A DNA stretch of 64,000 nt from Pseudomonas alcaligenes (GTDB lineage: Bacteria > Pseudomonadota > Gammaproteobacteria > Pseudomonadales > Pseudomonadaceae), in NCBI RefSeq assembly GCF_014490745.1, contig NZ_LZEU01000001.1, positions 1,201,501 to 1,265,500 on the forward strand. The letters run 5' to 3'. The translations under genes and the position numbers were made by a program. Every line of letters starts with the position of its first letter. The stretch's first letter is position 1. Positions 54,477-63,093 of the stretch are shown here, in pieces. The notes under the pieces are model-generated. The model did not search any database, was not told the origin of the DNA, and worked only from the letters and a program-made list of their open reading frames with translations.

Positions 54477-56381
54477 ATGACAACAACCAAACCGTTCTGG
54501 CGTCTGGCCAAACTGCCTCTGGCGGTGAGCCTCGCCTCAACTCTCGCTGCCCCGGCATTCGGCGTAACCTTCAACATCGGTGAGATCGAAGGTCAGCTCG
54601 ACTCCACCCTGTCGGTGGGTGCCAGCTGGTCGGTACGCGATCCGGATCGCGACTTCATCGGGGTCAACAACGGCGGCCAGGGCCTGTCGCAGACCAGCGA
54701 TGACGGTCACCTGAACTTCAAGAAGGGCAAGACCTTCTCGAAGATCTTCAAGGGTATCCATGACCTCGAGCTGAAATACGGCGAGACCGGCGTATTCGTT
54801 CGCGGCAAGTACTGGTACGACTTTGAACTGAAGGACGAGAACCGCGAGTTCAAGGACATCGACGACCACAACCGCAAGGAGGGCGCTCAGGCCTCCGGCG
54901 CGCAGATCCTCGACGCCTTCGTCTACCACAACTACGACATCGCCGATCAGCCGGGCTCCGTGCGTCTGGGCAAGCAGGTGGTGAGCTGGGGTGAAAGTAC
55001 CTTCATCCAGGGCGGCATCAACACCATCAACCCGGTCGACGTGGCTGCATTCCGCCGCCCGGGCGCCGAGGTCAAGGAAGGTCTGATCCCGGTCAACATG
55101 TTCTACGTTTCGCAGAGCCTGACCGACAATCTGTCCGCTGAGGCCTTCTACCAGCTGGAATGGGATCAGACTGTCGTCGACAACTGCGGTACCTTCTTCT
55201 CCAACGCCGACGTGGCGGCAGATGGTTGCGATGACAACCTGCGTCTGCTGACCAACAACGTTGCTCGCGTGAATGGCGTTCTGAACCCGCTTCTGGTTGC
55301 CAACGGCCTCAGCCCGCTCGATGTCAACGCGGAAGGTAACCTGGTTGTGCGTGCTGGTGACCGCGATGCTCGCGACAGTGGCCAGTGGGGTACGGCGCTG
55401 CGTTACTTCTTCGAGCCGCTGGATACCGAGTTCGGCGCCTACTTCATGAACTACCACAGTCGTGCGCCGATCCTCAGCGCAACTGCGCCTGGTCAGGACG
55501 TGTATAACGTAGGCAACGCCATATTGCCGATTCTCAATGGCTCTGCTTCTGCACTGGCTGTTGCTGGTAGCTCCAGCTATTTCATGGAGTATCCGGAAGA
55601 TATCCGCCTGTATGGCCTGAGCTTCTCCACCACGCTGCCCACCGGTACTGCCTGGCAGGGTGAAGTCAGCTACCGCCCGAACGCTCCGGTGGCGCTGAAT
55701 ACCACCGATGTTCTGTATTCGGCCGTGCGTCCGCTGAACAACCCCGGTTTTGCCAACCCCTATGCCGATGCTTCCGTGCTGAGTGGTGCGCCGGGCATGA
55801 CCCGCCATGGTTACAACCGCAAGGAAGTGACCCAGATCCAGACCACCTTCACTCACTTCTTCGATCAGGTGATGGGTGCCGAGCGTCTGACTCTGGTGGG
55901 CGAGGCCGGCATGACCTTCGTCGGTGGCCTGGAGCACAGCAGCGAAGCGCGTTATGGCCGTGATCCGGTCTTTGGCCCGGGCGAGCTGCCCAACGGCAGT
56001 TGCGAGCTGCTGAACAACGCCACCATCGCCGGTGCAGTCGGTAACGCCGACTACTCCAACGCGACCAAGGACTGCAACGACGACGGTTTCACCACCCACA
56101 GCTCGTGGGGCTACCGTGCTCGTGCCATCTGGGACTACAACGACGTATTCGCCGGTGTGAACCTGCGTCCGAACGTTGCCTGGTCGCATGACGTCGATGG
56201 CTACTCGCCTGGTCCGGGTGCCAACTTCGAAGAAGGCCGCAAGGCAGTCAGCCTGGGTGTGGATGCCGAGTACCAGAACACCTACACCGCCAGCCTGTCC
56301 TACACCGACTACTTCGGTGGCGACTTCAACACCCTGTCTGATCGCGACTTCGTAGCCCTGAGCTTCGGCGCCAGCTTCTAA
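54477..56381 (+). CDS. DUF1302 family outer-membrane beta-barrel protein
   Basis: 634 aa. Signal peptide with cleavage near A-P-A-F-G (about residue 24). The mature protein is a run of short amphipathic strands rich in Tyr, Gly and Asn, with Q-L-D-S-T-L-S-V-G-A-S-W at its start and a terminal Phe (S-F-G-A-S-F), the mark of an outer-membrane barrel. DUF1302 proteins are nearly always paired with DUF1329 proteins, as here. I infer export or uptake of hydrophobic lipids; no activity can be read from the sequence. Confidence 0.88.
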   Translation: MTTTKPFWRLAKLPLAVSLASTLAAPAFGVTFNIGEIEGQLDSTLSVGASWSVRDPDRDFIGVNNGGQGLSQTSDDGHLNFKKGKTFSKIFKGIHDLELKYGETGVFVRGKYWYDFELKDENREFKDIDDHNRKEGAQASGAQILDAFVYHNYDIADQPGSVRLGKQVVSWGESTFIQGGINTINPVDVAAFRRPGAEVKEGLIPVNMFYVSQSLTDNLSAEAFYQLEWDQTVVDNCGTFFSNADVAADGCDDNLRLLTNNVARVNGVLNPLLVANGLSPLDVNAEGNLVVRAGDRDARDSGQWGTALRYFFEPLDTEFGAYFMNYHSRAPILSATAPGQDVYNVGNAILPILNGSASALAVAGSSSYFMEYPEDIRLYGLSFSTTLPTGTAWQGEVSYRPNAPVALNTTDVLYSAVRPLNNPGFANPYADASVLSGAPGMTRHGYNRKEVTQIQTTFTHFFDQVMGAERLTLVGEAGMTFVGGLEHSSEARYGRDPVFGPGELPNGSCELLNNATIAGAVGNADYSNATKDCNDDGFTTHSSWGYRARAIWDYNDVFAGVNLRPNVAWSHDVDGYSPGPGANFEEGRKAVSLGVDAEYQNTYTASLSYTDYFGGDFNTLSDRDFVALSFGASF

Positions 56382-56412
56382 GCGCCCGGGACCATTAAGG
56401 AAAGACATGCAC

Positions 56413-57780
56413 ATGAAAACAACAAAATACCTGCTGCAATCCGGTGCCCTGGCGCTGTCGCTGGTGGCCACCGGTGTAATGGCTGCCGTTTCTGCTGATG
56501 AAGTTGCCAAACTGGGTACCAGTCTGACTCCGCTGGGCGCCGAGAAGGCTGGCAATGCCGACGGTACCATTCCCGAGTGGACTGGCGGCCTGCCGAAGAA
56601 CGCCGGCACCATCGACGATCGCGGCTTCCTGTCCGACCCGTTCGCCAATGAAAAGCCGCTGTTCACCATCACCGCGCAGAATGTCGATCAGTACAAGGAC
56701 AAGCTGACCCCGGGTCAGGCGGCGATGTTCAAGCGCTACCCCGACACCTACAAGATGCCGGTGTACACCACCCACCGTACCGCCAACGTGCCGGACAGCG
56801 TGCAGGCTGATGCCAAGTCCAACGCCGCCAACACCAAGCTGGTCGAAGGTGGCAACGGTCTGGAGAACTTCAAGACTGCCTACCCGTTCCCGATCCCGCA
56901 GAACGGCCTGGAAGCGGTATGGAACCAGATCACCCGCTACCGCGGTGGCAGCGTGCGTCGCCTGGTGACCCAGGCCACTCCGCAGCCGAACGGTTCCTAC
57001 AGCCTGGTGTACTTCCAGGACGAGTTCAGCTTCCCGACCAGTCTGACCGACTACGACCCGAGCAAGCCGAGCAACATCCTGTTCTACTTCAAGCAGCGCG
57101 TAACCGCTCCTGCGCGTCTGGCCGGTAACGTGCTGCTGGTGCACGAGACCCTCAACCAGGTGAAGGAGCCGCGTCTGGCCTGGCTGTACAACGCCGGTCA
57201 GCGCCGCGTACGCCGCGCTCCGCAGGTGTCCTACGACGGTCCGGGTACCGCCGCCGACGGTCTGCGTACTTCCGACAACTTCGACATGTACAACGGTGCT
57301 CCTGACCGTTACGACTGGAAGCTCAACGGCAAGAAGGAAATCTACATTCCTTACAACACCTACGAGCTGGATTCGCCGAAGCTGAAGTATGCCGACATCA
57401 TCAAGGCCGGCCACCTGAACCCGGAGCACACTCGTTACGAGCTGCACCGCGTCTGGCATGTCACCGGCACCCTGAAGGCCGGCGAGCGTCACATCTATGC
57501 CAAGCGTGACATGTACATCGACGAGGACACCTGGCAAGCCGCGATCATCGACCACTACGACGGTCGTGGCGCCCTGTGGCGCGTTGCCGAGGCTCAGGCC
57601 CAGTACTACTACGACAAGCAAGTGCCGTGGTACACCGTGGAAACCCTGTACGACATCATCTCGGGCCGTTACCTGGCTCTGGGTATGAAGAACGAGGAGA
57701 AACAGTCCTACGACTTCAACTACAAGGCTTCCACCAGCGATTACACCCCGGCGGCCCTGCGCCAGGCGGGCGTGCGCTAA
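56413..57780 (+). CDS. DUF1329 family exported protein
   Basis: 455 aa from ATG 56413 (an ATG at 56407 is also in frame). Signal peptide ends near V-M-A-A. The mature start A-D-E-V-A-K-L-G-T-S-L-T-P-L-G-A is the DUF1329 hallmark, with G-T-I-P-E-W-T-G-G soon after. The fold is predicted to be related to lipoprotein carriers of the LolA/LolB type, which fits a shuttle between inner and outer membrane, but that is family-level inference. It lies 31 bases after the DUF1302 gene, clearly the same operon, and ends at a strong terminator. Confidence 0.88.
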   Translation: MKTTKYLLQSGALALSLVATGVMAAVSADEVAKLGTSLTPLGAEKAGNADGTIPEWTGGLPKNAGTIDDRGFLSDPFANEKPLFTITAQNVDQYKDKLTPGQAAMFKRYPDTYKMPVYTTHRTANVPDSVQADAKSNAANTKLVEGGNGLENFKTAYPFPIPQNGLEAVWNQITRYRGGSVRRLVTQATPQPNGSYSLVYFQDEFSFPTSLTDYDPSKPSNILFYFKQRVTAPARLAGNVLLVHETLNQVKEPRLAWLYNAGQRRVRRAPQVSYDGPGTAADGLRTSDNFDMYNGAPDRYDWKLNGKKEIYIPYNTYELDSPKLKYADIIKAGHLNPEHTRYELHRVWHVTGTLKAGERHIYAKRDMYIDEDTWQAAIIDHYDGRGALWRVAEAQAQYYYDKQVPWYTVETLYDIISGRYLALGMKNEEKQSYDFNYKASTSDYTPAALRQAGVR

Positions 57781-57796
57781 GCGCTGCAGCGTGACG

Positions 57797-57823
57797 AAAA
57801 AGCCGGCCGAGTGCCGGCTTTTT
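57797..57823 (+). terminator. terminator of the DUF1302-DUF1329 operon
   Basis: Eleven-base perfect stem (57797-57807 with 57813-57823), A run before and T run after, 17 bases after the stop. Confidence 0.9.
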
Positions 57824-57917
57824 CTTTGCCGCTGGATAAGCGGGCTTCAAAAGCGGGGTGCAAGGGGATAGTCTGCGGGGCAATCATCCCGCCCGCTGCC
57901 GAGTCTCGAACCAGCAC

Positions 57918-60653
57918 GTGACCGATCTGTCCCGCTCCTCCGATCTCGCCTGTTTCCCCACCACTCCCGGGGATGGGCGCTTCTTCCGTCCGCCTCTGCC
58001 CGTCGGCCATGTGCTGCGCCCGCGGCTGTGCGAGCGCCTGGCGGAAGGCATGGGCGGGCGCCTGCTGCTGGTCTGTGCACCGGCCGGGTTCGGCAAGAGT
58101 TCCCTGGCCGTCGAGTTCTGCGAGCGCCTGCCGGCGCAGTGGCACAGCCTGTGGCTGAGCCTGAACCGCCGCGACAGCGACCCCGGACGTTTTCTCGAGC
58201 GCCTGCTGGAAGGGCTGCGCCAGCATTTTCCGGGGATCGGCGACGAAGCCTTGGGCATGCTGAAAATGCGCCAGCGCCACCAGCCTTTCGCCTTCGAGGA
58301 GTGGCTGGACGGCCTGCTGGACGAACTGGGCGAGCGCCTCGACCCGGCGGCGCCGCTGCTGCTGGTGCTGGACGACTACCACCTGGCCCAGGGCGCAGTG
58401 CTGGATCGCTGTCTGCAGTTCTTCCTCAACCACCTGCCGGCCGGCCTGCTGGTGCTGGTCACCAGCCGCCAGCGCCCGGACTGGCATCTGGCGCGCCTGC
58501 GCCTGTCGCGGCAGTTGCTGGAGTTGCACGAGCAGGATCTGCGCCTGACCCGTGAGGAAACCCATGCGCTGCTGTCCAGCCAGGGCGCGGATCTGCAGGG
58601 CGAAGTCCTCGACTGCCTGCTGCAGCGCAGCGAGGGCTGGGTGGCCGGCTTGCGCCTGTGGCTGCTGACTGCCGACGAAGCGCTGCAGGAGGAAGCCTCG
58701 CGTGACCTGCACGGCGGCCAGGGGTTGATCCGCGACTACCTGCTCGAGGAAGTAATCGAGCGCCAGCCGCCCGAGGTACAGGCCTTCCTCTACGATACCG
58801 CCTGCCTGGAGCGCTTCTGCGCCGAACTGTGCGATGTCATGCGTGATGCCCATGACAGTGCGGCAATCCTCCAGCACCTGCAGGCGCACCAGGTGTTCCT
58901 GGTGCCGCTGGACGAGCATGGTCGCTGGTTCCGCTACCACCACCTGTTTTCCGATCTGCTGCGCTCCAGCCCGGTTGCCCAGCTTTCCCTGCCGCCAGCC
59001 AGCCTGCACCTGCGCGCCTGCCGCTGGTTCAGCGGCCAGGGCATGCTCGATGAGGCGGTGGAGCAGGCGCTGCGGGCCGGCCAGCCGGACGTGGCGGCCA
59101 GCCTGGTGCAGAACTTCTCCGAGGAGCATCTGCTGGCCGAGCAGAACGTGGCCATGTTGCTGCGCTGGAAGATGAACCTGCCCGACAGCCTGCTGAGCAG
59201 TACGCCGCGGCTGATCGCCCTGTACAGCTGGGCCCTGGCGCTGGCCTGCCAGCTGGATGCCGCCGAGGATCTGGCCGGTCAGCTGGCGCGCTTCCTGCCG
59301 GCGCCGACGGCCCTCGAGCAGCAGGGCCTGCTGGCCCAGTGGCTGGCGATCAGCGGGGTGATCGCCCGCGGTCGTGGCGACAGTGCGCGGGCCGAGGAGT
59401 GCTTTGCCGAGGCGCTGGCCAGCATGCCGCCGGAGCGCTTCGGCGCCCGCCTGCTGTGCCTGTCGACCCTGGCCAACCTGGCCGTGGTGCGTGGTGACCT
59501 GTGGCGTGCTCGTGGCCTCAATCGCGAGGCCCTGGAACTGGCCCAGCGCCAGGCCAACCCACTGTTCGAAGCGCTCTGCCATTACGATCGCGCGCGCGTG
59601 CTGCAGGCGCGGGGCGAGGTCGTGCGCGGCCTTGAGGAGGTGCACCACGGCCTCGAGCGCCTGCGCGGCCTGTCGCAGCAGCGCCTGTATGCGGTGCGCG
59701 CACGGTTGACCCTGTACGAGGGCTTTTTGCTGTTCCTGCGCCTGCAGCCGGAGCAGGCGCGCAGCCGCCTGCAGACCGGCATCGCCGAGGCGCGCGCCTG
59801 CCGCGACATCAGTCTGCTGATCGGCTACTGCCTGCTGGCCAGCCAGGATGGCCGCGAAGGCCGTTTCACCGAGGCCTTCGCCCAGCTGGCCGAGGCCGAA
59901 CGGCTGATGCATATCTGGGACGTGCCGCCGGTGTATTACCTGGCGATGATCACCCTGACCAAGTGCGAGTTGTGGCTGAGCCAGGGCCAGGTCGATCTGG
60001 CCAATGCCTGGCTGCTGCGTCTGGCGCAGACCTATGGTGGCGAGCAGGCCGCCGCGGCTCCCGAATTCCATCCGCAGCTGCCGCTGCATATCGAACTGCA
60101 CCGGGCCGCCCTGGAGCGCCGTCAGGGCCAGCTGGGCGAGGCCGAGCGCCGCCTGCGCGGCCTGATCCTGCGGGCGCCAGGCTACGGCGGGCAGTTGCTC
60201 GGGGTGTTCGCCCAGGTACAGCTGACCCTGATGCTGTGCGCGGCCGGCCGTGAGCGCGAGGCCCAGCAGCAGCTGCATGCCTGTCTGCAGAGCGCCGGTG
60301 GCGGCGCCTTGCTGCCGTTTCACGAATTGCTGGCGCATCAGCCGAACTGGTTGCGTGAGCAACTGCGCTGCGCGCCGCCATCGCCGCTGGGGGAAACCCT
60401 GCAAGCCTTGTTGCCGGACGCGGTGGCGGGGGATGAGCCGCTGCTGGCCGGGCCGGCCGAGGCGCTCAGCAGTCGTGAGCTGGCCGTGCTGAGCCTGATT
60501 GCCCAGGGCTGTTCGAACCAGGAGATCAGCGAGCGCCTGTTCATCTCGCTGCATACGGTGAAGACCCACGCCCGTCACATCAACAGCAAGCTGGGCGTCG
60601 AGCGGCGCACCCAGGCCGTGGCGCGGGCCAAGGGGCTGGGGCTGTTGCGCTAA
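57918..60653 (+). CDS. large MalT/LuxR-type (LAL) ATP-dependent transcriptional regulator
   Basis: 911 aa from GTG 57918; a GTG at 57858 would add 20 residues, and neither has a strong Shine-Dalgarno. The N-terminal STAND ATPase has Walker A P-A-G-F-G-K-S-S and Walker B-like L-L-V-L-D-D-Y-H. A long helical-repeat sensor region (about 350-830) follows, and a C-terminal LuxR HTH: L-S-S-R-E-L-A-V-L, N-Q-E-I-S-E-R-L and V-K-T-H-A-R-H-I. Such proteins bind an inducer in the repeat region. Position beside the ligase/DUF1302/DUF1329 genes matches P. aeruginosa PA3921, so it probably activates them. Confidence 0.9.
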   Translation: MTDLSRSSDLACFPTTPGDGRFFRPPLPVGHVLRPRLCERLAEGMGGRLLLVCAPAGFGKSSLAVEFCERLPAQWHSLWLSLNRRDSDPGRFLERLLEGLRQHFPGIGDEALGMLKMRQRHQPFAFEEWLDGLLDELGERLDPAAPLLLVLDDYHLAQGAVLDRCLQFFLNHLPAGLLVLVTSRQRPDWHLARLRLSRQLLELHEQDLRLTREETHALLSSQGADLQGEVLDCLLQRSEGWVAGLRLWLLTADEALQEEASRDLHGGQGLIRDYLLEEVIERQPPEVQAFLYDTACLERFCAELCDVMRDAHDSAAILQHLQAHQVFLVPLDEHGRWFRYHHLFSDLLRSSPVAQLSLPPASLHLRACRWFSGQGMLDEAVEQALRAGQPDVAASLVQNFSEEHLLAEQNVAMLLRWKMNLPDSLLSSTPRLIALYSWALALACQLDAAEDLAGQLARFLPAPTALEQQGLLAQWLAISGVIARGRGDSARAEECFAEALASMPPERFGARLLCLSTLANLAVVRGDLWRARGLNREALELAQRQANPLFEALCHYDRARVLQARGEVVRGLEEVHHGLERLRGLSQQRLYAVRARLTLYEGFLLFLRLQPEQARSRLQTGIAEARACRDISLLIGYCLLASQDGREGRFTEAFAQLAEAERLMHIWDVPPVYYLAMITLTKCELWLSQGQVDLANAWLLRLAQTYGGEQAAAAPEFHPQLPLHIELHRAALERRQGQLGEAERRLRGLILRAPGYGGQLLGVFAQVQLTLMLCAAGREREAQQQLHACLQSAGGGALLPFHELLAHQPNWLREQLRCAPPSPLGETLQALLPDAVAGDEPLLAGPAEALSSRELAVLSLIAQGCSNQEISERLFISLHTVKTHARHINSKLGVERRTQAVARAKGLGLLR

Positions 60654-60658
60654 ACCCC

Positions 60659-60800
60659 AGAAGCTGTCTCGGGTCTCTTGATCGTAGGCCATGCTGCGTT
60701 GAGATCGGGCCGGGACTGCTCATTTACACGTCGTAAACTTCGCGTCCTCGCCTAATCTCGCCTTGCCTGGCTCTAGCTCAAAAGATCCGAGACAGCTTCT
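60659..60800. mobile_element. MITE-like 142-bp element with 14-base terminal inverted repeats
   Basis: The perfect ends AGAAGCTGTCTCGG (60659-60672) and its complement (60787-60800) enclose 114 bases with no gene. There is no clear target-site duplication. It fills nearly the whole gap between two convergent genes, and its last base is the first T of the complement of the hydrolase stop codon. I recall similar sequence as a dispersed repeat in Pseudomonas; this needs a genome search. It may also act as a terminator hairpin. Confidence 0.6.
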
Positions 60801-61633
60801 TATCCCACTTCGGCCGGTGCGTCGAACTCGTGGCGATAGGCTTCGATCACGTGCAGGTTGTCGTGCTGCCAGGGATGGAAGTCGCGGCGGAAATAGTCGC
60901 AGTAGACCCGCCACAGCGGCCGCAGGATGCCGCGGCTGCCCCACAGCCAGCTCAGGCCATCGCGCCAGACCCGCCAGTTCCACAGCAGACCATCGCGCTT
61001 GAGCATGTGCACCAGGCCCTTGAAGGTATCCAGGGTGAAGAACAGGGTGCTGTGCAGCATCGCCCGGCGGCGTAGCCAGACATTGCCGCACACCTGTTGG
61101 TAGAGGTCGAAGGCCACCGCCTTGTGCTCGCTTTCCTCCAGGGCGTGCCAGCGCCACAGGCGCGCCATGCTGGGGTCGGCGCCACGCAGCCAGTCGGGGT
61201 TCTGCAGGATGGCATCGGCCATGATCGCCGTGAGGTGCTCCACCGAAACAGTGGCGGCCAGTTGCATCTTGCCCGGCAGATGTTTGCGCACGAAGGCCAG
61301 GCGGCGCTTCAGGCGGCGTTCCAGATAATCCAGGTCATAGTCGCAGGCGCGCAGGGCGTCGCTGTAGTGCTGGTGCTCGCGGCTGTGGTGGGCTTCCTGG
61401 CCAATGAAACCGCGGATCTGCTCCAGCTGCCTGGGGTCGCTGACCTGATCGCGATACAGACGCACCGAGTCGATGAAGAAGCGTTCGCCATCGGGGAACA
61501 GCAGCGACATGGCGTCGAAGAAATGGCTCTTGAAGGCATTGTCGCCATGCCAGTGGCGCAGCCACGGCTGGGGAAAGTCGAACTGCGGCTGACGCGCCTT
61601 GATCTGCAGGTCGTGCGGGGTTGGGCTGGTCAT
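60800..61633 (-). CDS. PF10118-type metal-dependent hydrolase-like protein
   Basis: 277 aa from ATG 61633 (ATG 61645 is possible). Mostly helical, with two possible di-metal motifs, E-A-H-H-S-R-E-H (about residue 85) and E-E-S-E-H-K-A-V (about residue 170), a ferritin-like di-iron pattern. The family is annotated as predicted metal-dependent hydrolase; no reaction is proven that I know of. It is divergent from an AraC regulator, which probably controls it. The stop codon coincides with the edge of the inverted-repeat element. Confidence 0.82.
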   Translation of the reverse strand: MTSPTPHDLQIKARQPQFDFPQPWLRHWHGDNAFKSHFFDAMSLLFPDGERFFIDSVRLYRDQVSDPRQLEQIRGFIGQEAHHSREHQHYSDALRACDYDLDYLERRLKRRLAFVRKHLPGKMQLAATVSVEHLTAIMADAILQNPDWLRGADPSMARLWRWHALEESEHKAVAFDLYQQVCGNVWLRRRAMLHSTLFFTLDTFKGLVHMLKRDGLLWNWRVWRDGLSWLWGSRGILRPLWRVYCDYFRRDFHPWQHDNLHVIEAYRHEFDAPAEVG

Positions 61634-61752
61634 GCGGCCTCCCATCTATTGTTATGGTTTGCCCAGACTATGGTCTTGCCGGCTTTTCCCGGGCAAGGTT
61701 ATCTTCAGCCAATATTCGGGTCATATCCGGCCACTGCTGCTAGCTGCCCATC

Positions 61753-62787
61753 ATGAGCAAACCGCTTACCCTCAGCTCCGAACTGGTGCCGCTGACCTAC
61801 GCCGAGGCCTTGCTCGAACTGGCCCAGGGCTTCGGCGTCGAGCGTGCGCGCCTGCTGGAGGGGGCGGGGCTGCGCGAGCAGGTGCTGCAACATCCGGCTG
61901 GGCGCCTGTCGTTCACCGATTTCCATTTGCTGGCCAACAGCGCGCTGCTGCTGTGCGACGAGCCGGCGCTCGGCCTGCTGCTGGGCCAGCGCCTGAATGC
62001 CTCGGCCCACGGCATCCTCGGCTACGCCTTGCTGTCCAGCGCCAACCTGGGCAAGGCCATCCAGTTCGCCCTCAAGTACTACCGGGTGCTGGGGCTGACC
62101 TTCGACCTGGAGCTGCACGAGCAGGCCGACTACCTGCAGCTGCGCGCCATCGAGTCGATTCCGCTGGGGCCGCTGGGGCGCTTTGCCGCCGAGGGCCTGT
62201 TCGCCAGCCTCTACAGCATCGCCCAGTTCCTCCTGGGCGAGGCGCCACAAGGTATCTCTGTGGGGTTCGGCTACCCCGCACCGGGGCATGCGCAGCGCTA
62301 CACCGAAGTGTTCGGCACGCCGGCGCAGTTCGAGCAACCCTGGCACTGGTTCAATCTGCCGCGGGCCTACCTGGATCGCCCCATGGCCCTGGCCAACCCG
62401 GCCACCATGCAGATGTGCGAGCAGCAGTGCGAGGCGCTGCTGGCCAGCCTCGATGTGCAGGATGGCCTGCTCACTCGGGTACGCCGCCTGCTGCTGGCCC
62501 GCCCCGGTGATTTTCCCGACCTGGATAGCGCGGCGCGTGCCCTGCACACCAGCGGGCGCAGCCTGCGCCGCCATCTGGCGGCGGCCGGTACCAGCTACCA
62601 GCAGGTGCTCGACGAGGTACGCCGGCGCCTGGCCTTGCAGTACCTAGGTGCCACTCACCTGCCGCTGCATGAGATCGCCCTGTTACTGGGCTACAACGAC
62701 CCCTCGAATTTCCGCCGCGCCTTCCGCAAATGGACGGGCAAGTCGCCGAGCGCATACCGGGCTGTGCCCGGAACCGCCTGGGAGTGA
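61753..62787 (+). CDS. AraC-family transcriptional regulator
   Basis: 344 aa. The N-terminal part (about 15-200) is the arabinose-binding-like domain of the OruR/ArgR-type AraC group. The C-terminal 100 residues hold the double HTH: S-G-R-S-L-R-R-H-L, then L-H-E-I-A-L-L-L-G-Y-N-D-P-S-N-F-R-R-A-F, with the signature W-T-G-K-S-P-S-A-Y-R. It is divergent from the di-metal hydrolase-like gene across 119 bases. Regulators of this group often answer to fatty acids or other hydrophobic metabolites; the inducer here is unknown. Confidence 0.92.
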   Translation: MSKPLTLSSELVPLTYAEALLELAQGFGVERARLLEGAGLREQVLQHPAGRLSFTDFHLLANSALLLCDEPALGLLLGQRLNASAHGILGYALLSSANLGKAIQFALKYYRVLGLTFDLELHEQADYLQLRAIESIPLGPLGRFAAEGLFASLYSIAQFLLGEAPQGISVGFGYPAPGHAQRYTEVFGTPAQFEQPWHWFNLPRAYLDRPMALANPATMQMCEQQCEALLASLDVQDGLLTRVRRLLLARPGDFPDLDSAARALHTSGRSLRRHLAAAGTSYQQVLDEVRRRLALQYLGATHLPLHEIALLLGYNDPSNFRRAFRKWTGKSPSAYRAVPGTAWE

Positions 62788-62829
62788 CGCGGGGCGGGGG
62801 CGCAGAGACCTTCCTCTGACTGCGTGCCG

Positions 62830-63001
62830 CTATTTGAGATAGGAGCTCAACAGCGCGGCCACCTGGTCGAGCTCATGCTGGCACTACGTCACCCTGGCCT
62901 CTATCGGCGAGCTGAGTGCTGACGGTGTGCGTCAGCAGCTCAGCATTCACGAGGAACTGGTACACATCACGGTCGAGGTGAACCGTCTGCACGCGGCCTA
63001 G
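62830..63001. pseudogene. debris of two unidentified genes in opposite orientation
   Basis: The 306-base gap between the AraC and HD-GYP genes has no intact gene. At 62830-62880 the minus strand reads as a C-terminal end (E-L-D-Q-V-A-A-L-L-S-S-Y-L-K, stop). At 62882-63001 the plus strand reads as a different C-terminal end (H-Y-V-T-L-A-S-I-G-E-L ... V-N-R-L-H-A-A, stop). Neither has a start. The two fragments meet head to head at about 62880, as if a deletion joined them. Families not recognised. Confidence 0.4.
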
Positions 63002-63093
63002 TGCGCCGCGGCACCGGCAAGGCAGGTGAAAGAAGTCCAGCTAAGCTTCTTGCCCATGGGAACCATAAGGCCTGGCCGGGGAGGGACGCCGCG

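Noticed and set aside
57858..57917. Earlier GTG start of the MalT-like regulator
   Set aside because: The first 20 residues (many Arg, Gly, Asn and Cys) do not look like the family, and the site has no good Shine-Dalgarno; kept only as an alternative.
62788..63093. A short intact gene between the AraC and HD-GYP genes
   Set aside because: Every frame lacks a plausible start with a ribosome-binding site; only C-terminal fragments are readable.
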